From an uncultured Actinoplanes sp. (GTDB lineage Bacteria > Actinomycetota > Actinomycetes > Mycobacteriales > Micromonosporaceae): 20,250 bases of DNA. The notes beneath the pieces are model-generated. The model made no database searches, was not told the origin of the DNA, and saw nothing but the letters and a program-made list of their open reading frames with translations. Positions within the stretch are counted from its first letter, which is position 1; each line of letters starts with the position of its first letter. The stretch covers positions 1 to 20,250 of the forward strand of contig CAKUMG010000017.1 of assembly GCA_934667465.1 (NCBI GenBank). Direction: 5' to 3'. This document shows, one piece after another, positions 1-4,982 of this stretch. Both the position numbers and the translations under genes were made by a program.

Positions 1-580
1 GCTGCTTGCCGACCGGGATGTCCTGGTCGTTGGTGGGGTCCCAGACGCCCACGACGATCTCGTTGCTGCCGGCGCGCAGCGCGCCCGTGACGTCGTACGA
101 GAATTTGTCGTAACCGCCCTCGTGCGTGCCGAGCAGCGTGCCGTTGACCCACACCTTCGACTGCCAGTCCACCGCGCCGAAGTTGAGCTGCACGTTGCGG
201 CCCGACCAGCCGGCCGGGACGGTGAACGTGCGGCGGTAGAACGAGAAGTCCTGGCGGCGCATGATCCCGGAGAGCGCGCTCTCGATCGGGTAGGGGACCA
301 GGATCTCCTCGGCGAGGGTCTGCCCGGTCGGCGGGGTGTTGAGGTTGCTCGCGCCGGCGAACTGCCAGATGCCGTTGAGGCTCTGCCAGTCCGGGCGGGT
401 GAGCTGCGGGCGGGGATATTCGGGCAGCGGGTTGGTCGTGGAGACCTGGCTGGTCCACGGGGTGGTGAGCGGGGGAGTCTTGGGGACGAACGCGGCGGCG
501 GGAGCGGCCGTCGCGACGAGGGCACCGGCCGTGGCGGTCAGCACCGCCATCGCCACGGCGAGCCATCGGTGAGGGGTCAC
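1..580 (-). CDS. Secreted glycoside hydrolase family 2 protein, N-terminal part (cut by window edge)
   Basis: Reading from GTG at 580 to the window edge gives 193 codons without a stop. Residues 1-30 form a Sec signal peptide: a basic start (TPHR), an alanine/valine-rich hydrophobic stretch, then an APAAA cleavage region. The mature part carries hallmarks of the GH2 sugar-binding (jelly-roll) domain: RPQLTRPDWQSLNGIWQF, VPYPIESALSGI, and YRRTFTVP followed by VWVNGTLLGTHEGGYDKF. GH2 enzymes are exo-acting beta-galactosidases, mannosidases or glucuronidases. The catalytic barrel lies outside the window, so the substrate cannot be named. The start is supported by AAGGAG six bases upstream. The gene is separated from the Imm35-like gene by 145 bp that contain a promoter candidate, so it is probably its own unit. 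Confidence 0.85.
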   Translation of the reverse strand, partial: MTPHRWLAVAMAVLTATAGALVATAAPAAAFVPKTPPLTTPWTSQVSTTNPLPEYPRPQLTRPDWQSLNGIWQFAGASNLNTPPTGQTLAEEILVPYPIESALSGIMRRQDFSFYRRTFTVPAGWSGRNVQLNFGAVDWQSKVWVNGTLLGTHEGGYDKFSYDVTGALRAGSNEIVVGVWDPTNDQDIPVGKQ

Positions 581-630
581 GTGCTTCTCCTTCGTCAGGA
601 GTGGCCGGCGGGGAAACCAGCTCGAAACAC

Positions 631-660
631 ATAGTGACGCGTCCGAACATCCTCAATCAA
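631..660 (-). promoter_or_regulatory. Candidate promoter of the GH2 gene
   Basis: On the minus strand TTGATT (660-655) is followed after 18 bp by CACTAT (636-631), about 50 bp before the GTG start. The match to a housekeeping -35/-10 pair is moderate. The stretch is clearly more AT-rich than its surroundings. Confidence 0.35.
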
Positions 661-713
661 TAGGCGACGGTAAATGTTCTTTCCGGAGCGGCCGCCCGCT
701 CACAAACGAACAT
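645..713. promoter_or_regulatory. Three GAACAT/ATGTTC hexamers, possible operator
   Basis: GAACAT occurs at 645-650 and 708-713, both preceded by C, and its complement ATGTTC at 674-679. The first copy sits inside the spacer of the GH2 promoter candidate. Repeated hexamers in both orientations within 70 bp fit binding sites of a sugar-responsive repressor, but no regulator gene is visible here. Confidence 0.25.
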
Positions 714-725
714 CGGCGGACGCGG

Positions 726-1046
726 TCACCACGGGCTCTTCGGCTCCGGCACGGGCACGGGGTCGTAGCCGCGCTCGGCGGCGTGCGCGTTCAGCCAGCG
801 CTCGAGCGGCGGCGAGGACGGCGCGACCCAGGTGTGCGCGGACTCCTTGTCCACCACGATCGGGCCGCTGACCACGGCGTCGGTGAACGAGCGGGTGGTG
901 AACCAGCGCTCGCTGTTGAACGGGAACACCCAGCACCACGCGTACTCCCGCGGCACCTCGTCAGCCAGGCGCAACGGCGTCTCCGGGGTGGCGAGACCGG
1001 CGAGCAGCTCCGCGGCGTACTTGCGGGCCTGGGCGGCGTCGGTCAT
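726..1046 (-). CDS. Imm35/YrhB-like small protein (putative immunity protein)
   Basis: The product has 106 aa. It resembles the YrhB/Imm35 domain: an N-terminal helix (DAAQARKYAAELLAG), then EVPREYAWCWVFPFNSERW at about 30-48 (charged strand, aromatic W-x-F-x-N-S-x-R core), SGPIVVDKESAHTW at about 60-73, and a closing helix LERWLNAHAAERGY. Proteins of this family are found as immunity proteins beside polymorphic toxins. The E. coli member YrhB has also been described as a chaperone-like protein. The ATG is used because it overlaps the TGA of the gene before it (ATGA) and has GGGGGG just upstream; the longer open frame before it is low-complexity Arg/Gly shadow. It is the last gene of the type VII-associated block, so a protective role is an inference from family and context. 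Confidence 0.7.
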   Translation of the reverse strand: MTDAAQARKYAAELLAGLATPETPLRLADEVPREYAWCWVFPFNSERWFTTRSFTDAVVSGPIVVDKESAHTWVAPSSPPLERWLNAHAAERGYDPVPVPEPKSPW

Positions 1047-2083
1047 CGGTCCCCCCGGGCGGCCGCGGTCACCGGCTCGGCGGTCGCCGCGTAGTCGGTC
1101 GCCGGGTCGGCGGTCGCGGGGTCCTCGGTCGCGAGGTCGTCGGTTGCGGGCTCGTCGTCCACCACCTCGCCGGCGCCGAGTTGTTGCAGCGCCGCGAGGG
1201 CCCGGTGCACCGCCACCGCGTCGGCCAGCCACAACACGTATTCGGTCTGCCGCAGGTGGTCGAGCAGGTCGGGGTCGGCCAGCTCACCCGTCGCCTCGAG
1301 CCGGTCGGCAAGGGTGGCGGGCCACACCCAGCGGCCGTCGGTGTGCAGGCCGGGCATCATCGCGGTGGCGTCGCGCAGGTACGCCAGGGCGGCCTCCCGC
1401 TCGTCGTCGTCGAGCGGGGTGGCCAGGGCGTCCTCCGCGGCGAACCGGATCTCCGGCGCCGGGTAGGGCGCGTGGATCAGCGCCGATCCCGAGCGGGCCG
1501 CCCACTGGTACGACGGCAGCGGCAGATCGGCCCGGTACACCTCCACCTGCGACGTCAGGTCGCCCACGTCGGCGAGCGCGCGCTGGACCGCGGCGGCCAC
1601 CCCGGGCAGGTCGCCGGCCGCCTCGTCGCTCTCCACCACGTAGATCCGCGCCGGGTCGGCCTCCCCGAGCCGCCAGCCCCGCCACACCCCGGCGGTCTCC
1701 CGCGGGTCGAGCGCCTCCAGGACGACCTCGTCGTAGGCGTCGGTCCGGTCGTCGTCGCCCGAGACGTCGAGCAAGGGCGGGACGAGGTTGCCGTACAGCG
1801 CGAGCGAATCGGGCGGCACCGGGACGAAGACGACGGCCGGCGGCTCGTCGATCCCGTCCTCCGCGGGCGCCGGCAGGGCGGTGCCCGGAGGCAGTGCCGC
1901 GGCCACCACGGCCAGCTCGGCGGCGGTCATCGGGAACGCGCCGGCCAGCACCTGCGCGCAGGCGTCGATGCGGCCCTCGGCGAGCGCGAAACGCAGCTCC
2001 GCCAGGGTTTCGTCGGAGATCCGGCCGGCCGCGCGGAGCAGCAGCACGTGCCACTGCACGACGGGGGTCATTTCCTCGATCAT
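1043..2083 (-). CDS. Uncharacterised type VII-locus protein, paralog 3 of 3 (346 aa)
   Basis: I do not recognise a named family. The protein shares an ordered set of motifs with the two other paralogs in this block (2695-3681 and 3810-4853): LLLRAAGR near the N-terminus, LVPPLLDVSG, a GVWRGWRLGE tryptophan motif, IYVVES, a QVEVYRADLPLPSYQWAARS stretch, and HTDGRWVWPATLADRL. It is the most diverged of the three: its C-terminal tyrosine pair is lost and the tail becomes a low-complexity PAT-D repeat (about residues 308-335). No signal peptide or membrane segment is seen, so it is probably cytosolic. The start overlaps the TGA of the preceding gene (ATGA) with GAGG seven bases upstream; its own stop overlaps the Imm35-like start. 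This points to translational coupling of T7SS-associated protein, paralog 3 and immunity-like protein. Confidence 0.8.
   Translation of the reverse strand: MIEEMTPVVQWHVLLLRAAGRISDETLAELRFALAEGRIDACAQVLAGAFPMTAAELAVVAAALPPGTALPAPAEDGIDEPPAVVFVPVPPDSLALYGNLVPPLLDVSGDDDRTDAYDEVVLEALDPRETAGVWRGWRLGEADPARIYVVESDEAAGDLPGVAAAVQRALADVGDLTSQVEVYRADLPLPSYQWAARSGSALIHAPYPAPEIRFAAEDALATPLDDDEREAALAYLRDATAMMPGLHTDGRWVWPATLADRLEATGELADPDLLDHLRQTEYVLWLADAVAVHRALAALQQLGAGEVVDDEPATDDLATEDPATADPATDYAATAEPVTAAARGDR
1081..1155. repeat. Five 15-bp tandem repeat units in the paralog 3 tail
   Basis: Units built on CGGTCGC start at 1081, 1096, 1111, 1126 and 1141, an exact 15-bp period. They encode degenerate five-residue units (ATxDP type) in the acidic tail of the protein at 1043-2083. 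The reading frame is kept. Confidence 0.8.
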
Positions 2084-2691
2084 GATTGCGCCTCATCGTT
2101 CGCGACGGGTGTGGAAGTCTCGCCGGTCGTTGCCGCTCCGGCGGCTGCTGTCGTTCCGGTTGCTGTCGTTCCGGTGGCGGAGAGCAAAAAGTCATATGCC
2201 AGGCGTACGTGTGCCGGGCTGCCCGGATTGGCCAGCACGTCGGTGCCCTCGGCGAGCACCTCGAGCAGCTCCGCCGTGCTCACCTGCCGCCACTCGGGGG
2301 AGAAGAGCCGCCGCCGGTGGACCGCGCTCGTGGCGATCGTGGCGCAGAGCACCCCGTCGTCGGAGCGCGCCACCATCGGGCGGCCGTCGCCGTTCATCGC
2401 GACCTCCACCCGGCTCCCGAGCAGCACCTCCCGCAGGATCTCCGGCTCCACGTCGCCGCTCAGCAGCAGGCGCAGCGCCGCGTCGACCGGGTCGGTGGGC
2501 GAGGTCTCGAAGCTCGGCACATATTCCGGGTTGGGGCGGAACTCGCCGGTCGTGCCGTCCGGGAGGCGCGGCCACATGCCGACCACGGCCGCGAACGGCG
2601 GGGCGCCGCCGGCCTCCGGGTCCTGCCACTCCGGATTCTGCCACTCCGGATCCACGAGCAGCACGAACTCGTCGTTCTCCGGCTGGGCCAC
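2080..2691 (-). CDS. Type VII secretion system-associated protein, SseB-like
   Basis: The 203-aa product matches the actinobacterial family annotated as type VII secretion-associated protein. Residues about 34-60 hold the typical AAVVGMWPRLPDG...FRPNPEYVPS signature, followed by PTDPVDAALRLLLSGD. Residues about 95-165 form an SseB-like domain: VEVAMNGDGRPMVARSDDG, CATIATSAVHRRR, W-x-V-STAELLE, LANPGSPAHVRLAYDFL. Their precise role is unknown; they accompany ESX-type loci and their substrates. Start is GTG, only 3 bp after the stop of paralog 2, and its stop overlaps the start of paralog 3. Two tandem repeats expand it: PEWQ-N/D near the N-terminus and ATGTT near the C-terminus. No ESX core gene (EccC, WXG100) lies in the window. 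Confidence 0.72.
   Translation of the reverse strand: MAQPENDEFVLLVDPEWQNPEWQDPEAGGAPPFAAVVGMWPRLPDGTTGEFRPNPEYVPSFETSPTDPVDAALRLLLSGDVEPEILREVLLGSRVEVAMNGDGRPMVARSDDGVLCATIATSAVHRRRLFSPEWRQVSTAELLEVLAEGTDVLANPGSPAHVRLAYDFLLSATGTTATGTTAAAGAATTGETSTPVANDEAQS
2146..2175. repeat. Perfect 15-bp tandem duplication in the T7SS-associated gene
   Basis: TGCTGTCGTTCCGGT occurs twice head to tail at 2146-2160 and 2161-2175, encoding ATGTT-type units in the C-terminal tail. Confidence 0.85.
2623..2651. repeat. 15-bp period tandem duplication encoding PEWQ units
   Basis: CTGCCACTCCGGAT is found at 2623-2636 and again at 2638-2651, giving two consecutive PEWQ units near the N-terminus of the T7SS-associated protein. 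Confidence 0.85.
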
Positions 2692-2694
2692 GCG

Positions 2695-3681
2695 TCAGCC
2701 CGCCTCGGTGGCGCCGGTCGAAGGCGCGGGCGAAGATGTGGCCGCGCCGGAGGTGGCCTCGTCGGGGACGGGGCTCAGCGCCGCGGACTGGAAGAGCAGG
2801 GCGAGCGCGCGGTGCTCGTCGGCCGGGTCCGGGGCGGGCAGCAGGGCACCCGCCGCCCGGGCCCGCGCGAGCAGCTCCGGCTCGGGCGCGAAACCGTACG
2901 TGAGCAGGTAGTAGAGCACCGCATCGGTCCACAGCCAGCGCCCGTCGGTGCGGTACGTCATCGGCACGACCTCGCCGCGCTCCGGCTCGACCTCGTCCCG
3001 CAGCCGCGCGGTCGTGGCGAGCACCGGGGCGCCCGCATCGAGGTAGGCCGCCACCTGCTCCAGGTCGGCCCCGGTGAGCCGCTCGTGGTCGGGCAGGAAG
3101 CGCGCGCCGTCGGCGTCCACGACGTCGAACACCCGGGCGATCCGCAGCGGCGGCGCCTCGTCCTCGACCCAGAGGAGCGCGCCGCTGTTGCGGGCCTGCC
3201 GGGCGTACGGCGGCAATTGCTCGCCGGAGCGGTAGACCTCGACGAGCGGCCACTGCTGCCCGGCGGCGGTCAGCGCGCGCATCATCGTGGCGGTGGTCTC
3301 GGCCTGCGGCCCGTTCGCCTCGAGCACGTAGACGCGGGTGGGCGGGATCGTCGCCGCGGCCCACTCCGGCGCCAGCCGTACGGCCCGCCACAGCGCGACC
3401 GCCTCGGGCAGCTCGGCCGCCGTGCGTACGGCTGCGTTGTCGATCTCGTCGCCGAGGTCGCGGCCCACCAGGTCGAGCAGCGGAGGCACGTTGCGGCCGA
3501 AGGTGCGCTGGTCGGGCAGCGCGGGCACGAAGGTGAAGCCGATCTCCAGGAGGGTGTCCGGGTCGGGCAGGGCCGCCGTGCCGGTCTCGGCCAGGGTCAG
3601 CCGGGCCGTGGCCAGCGCCGCGTCCGGCAGCCGCCCGCCGAGCCGCAGCAGGGAGGCGTGGAGGTGGGCCTGCTCGCTCAT
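2695..3681 (-). CDS. Uncharacterised type VII-locus protein, paralog 2 of 3 (328 aa)
   Basis: No named family is recognised. It aligns by eye with paralog 1: HASLLRLGGRLPDAALA at the N-terminus, NVPPLLDLVG, ALWRAVRLAPEW, RVYVLEANGP, PLVEVYRSGEQLPPYARQAR, SGALLW, LRIARVFDVVDADG, VAAYLDAGAPVLATT and YRTDGRWLWTDAVLYYL. The conserved tryptophans and the C-terminal DGxWxWTD-YYL element suggest one folded domain of about 300 residues. The proline/alanine/threonine-rich last 30 residues look disordered. ATG at 3681 starts the conserved helix; the open frame continues upstream but only as an antisense-like shadow of paralog 1. The stop lies 3 bp before the T7SS-associated start. The 128-bp gap upstream is the largest spacing inside this block. 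Confidence 0.82.
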   Translation of the reverse strand: MSEQAHLHASLLRLGGRLPDAALATARLTLAETGTAALPDPDTLLEIGFTFVPALPDQRTFGRNVPPLLDLVGRDLGDEIDNAAVRTAAELPEAVALWRAVRLAPEWAAATIPPTRVYVLEANGPQAETTATMMRALTAAGQQWPLVEVYRSGEQLPPYARQARNSGALLWVEDEAPPLRIARVFDVVDADGARFLPDHERLTGADLEQVAAYLDAGAPVLATTARLRDEVEPERGEVVPMTYRTDGRWLWTDAVLYYLLTYGFAPEPELLARARAAGALLPAPDPADEHRALALLFQSAALSPVPDEATSGAATSSPAPSTGATEAG

Positions 3682-3809
3682 AGTCCGGTATTCGACCACA
3701 GCCGCCTGCCGGGCCGCCCGGCCCCCGGCGAAGCCTGTCCGTGCAACCCCGGGGTCGGCCCGTTCGTGCAGGCCCCGGGCCCGGGACCGGCCGCGTGGGG
3801 AAGCGGTGC

Positions 3810-4853
3810 CTACGCGTCGGCCGGGGCGGGGGCCGGGGCGAGCAGGGCGGCCAGTACCCGGTGCACGGCGACGGCGTCGGGCGCGGGCATCCGGTAGTCC
3901 GCCGCGTCCATGTGCGCGAGCAGTTCCAGATCCGGCGCGAGGTGGTGTTCGCGCAGGTAGTAGGCGACCGTGTCGGTCCAGACCCAGACGCCGTCGCTGC
4001 GGTAGGACAGCGGCACCACCGGGCCGCGCTCCGGGTCCAGGATGTCGTCCGCGCGTTCGGTGGTGGTCAGGACCGGCCAGCCCCCGTCCAGGTAGGCGAG
4101 CACCTGGTCGCGGCCCTCGCCGCCGAGCAGCGGGTGGTCGCGGTCGAACCACGGGCCGGTGTCCGGGTCCGCGCCGTCGAAGACCCGGGCGACCGCGACG
4201 GGCCGCGGCGGCTCGGCGGTCCAGAGCAGCGCGGACGCCTCCCGCGCCTGCCGCTGGTAGGGCGGGAGGTCGTCGCCGGGTGCGTACGTCTCGACCAGCG
4301 GGTGCGGCAGCCCGGCAGCCTGCAGCTCCCGCTGGAGGGTGGCGGTGAGCACGGGAAGCTGCTCGGCGGGCACCCCGGCCTCCAGTACGAAGACGGCGGC
4401 CGGCTCCGCGCCGAGCCGCCATGCCCGCCACAGGGCGCGTGCCCCGGGCAGCCGCTCCGCGGCGGCAGTGGCAGCCTGGTCGTGCGTGTCCGTCAGGCTC
4501 GCGACATAGTCGGCGTGCACGCCGGTCAGGTCGAGCAGCGGCGGCGCGTCCTGGTCGTCCCCGGCGAGCGGGCGGAAGTCCAGCGGCAGCGGCGGCCACT
4601 GCCCCGGCTGGGTGTCGGAGAGCGGCTCGACGGAGTCCGGCTCGAGCGCGCCGAGCAGTGCGAACTCCTCGTCGTTCGGCGGCAGCCCGGCCGCGGCCAT
4701 GACCGTGCCCAGCGTCAGGGCGACGTCGCCGGCCCGGCCCTCGGCCAGCGCCAGCCGGGCACCGGCCAGCGCGTCGGCCGGGGCATGACCGGCCACGCGC
4801 AGCAGCAGGCGGTGCAGTTCGGGCCCGTACGCGACCGCGCGGAACTCAGCCAT
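3810..4853 (-). CDS. Uncharacterised type VII-locus protein, paralog 1 of 3 (347 aa)
   Basis: No named family is recognised. The order of motifs matches paralogs 2 and 3: ELHRLLLRVAGHAPADALAG (helical N-terminus), APPLLDLTG, ALWRAWRLGAEP, AVFVLEAGVPAEQLP, HPLVETYAPGDDLPPYQRQA, SALLW, VAVARVFDGADPD, VLAYLDGGWPVLTTTE, YRSDGVWVWTDTVAYYL, and a final VAVHRVLAALLAP. The protein is acidic, soluble-looking, and lacks cysteine-rich or membrane segments. It directly follows the DUF58/toxin-tail fusion (111-bp gap). Three consecutive copies of one family beside a toxin-like tail would fit immunity, chaperone or adaptor proteins for type VII effectors, but this is only context. Confidence 0.83.
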   Translation of the reverse strand: MAEFRAVAYGPELHRLLLRVAGHAPADALAGARLALAEGRAGDVALTLGTVMAAAGLPPNDEEFALLGALEPDSVEPLSDTQPGQWPPLPLDFRPLAGDDQDAPPLLDLTGVHADYVASLTDTHDQAATAAAERLPGARALWRAWRLGAEPAAVFVLEAGVPAEQLPVLTATLQRELQAAGLPHPLVETYAPGDDLPPYQRQAREASALLWTAEPPRPVAVARVFDGADPDTGPWFDRDHPLLGGEGRDQVLAYLDGGWPVLTTTERADDILDPERGPVVPLSYRSDGVWVWTDTVAYYLREHHLAPDLELLAHMDAADYRMPAPDAVAVHRVLAALLAPAPAPADA

Positions 4854-4921
4854 GCCGCCATTGGATCACGACGGCCCGGCGCCGCCGCGGCCTCGGGCCC
4901 GGATGTGCCCGCCGATCGCGC

Positions 4922-4982
4922 GGATCAGGACTCCTGGGGCGGATGTGCCCGGCAGCTGCGGGGATCAGGACTCCTGGGGCGG
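4922..4982. repeat. Perfect 21-bp direct repeat, 40 bp apart, over the stop of the fusion gene
   Basis: GGATCAGGACTCCTGGGGCG plus one further G is found at 4922-4942 and 4962-4982. The second copy contains the TGA stop and last codons of the fusion gene, and the first lies just beyond it. A further shared word (CGGATGTGCCCG-like) lies beside each copy. This looks like a local duplication. Confidence 0.85.

Noticed and set aside
686..701. GAGCGG/CCGCTC stem as terminator behind the Imm35-like gene
   Set aside because: Only six base pairs, no T-run, and the sequence is a common GC-rich palindrome.
3682..3809. Terminator or promoter in the gap between paralogs 1 and 2
   Set aside because: Only GC-rich self-complementary words such as CCCCGGGG are seen; no stem with spacing or -10 box stands out.
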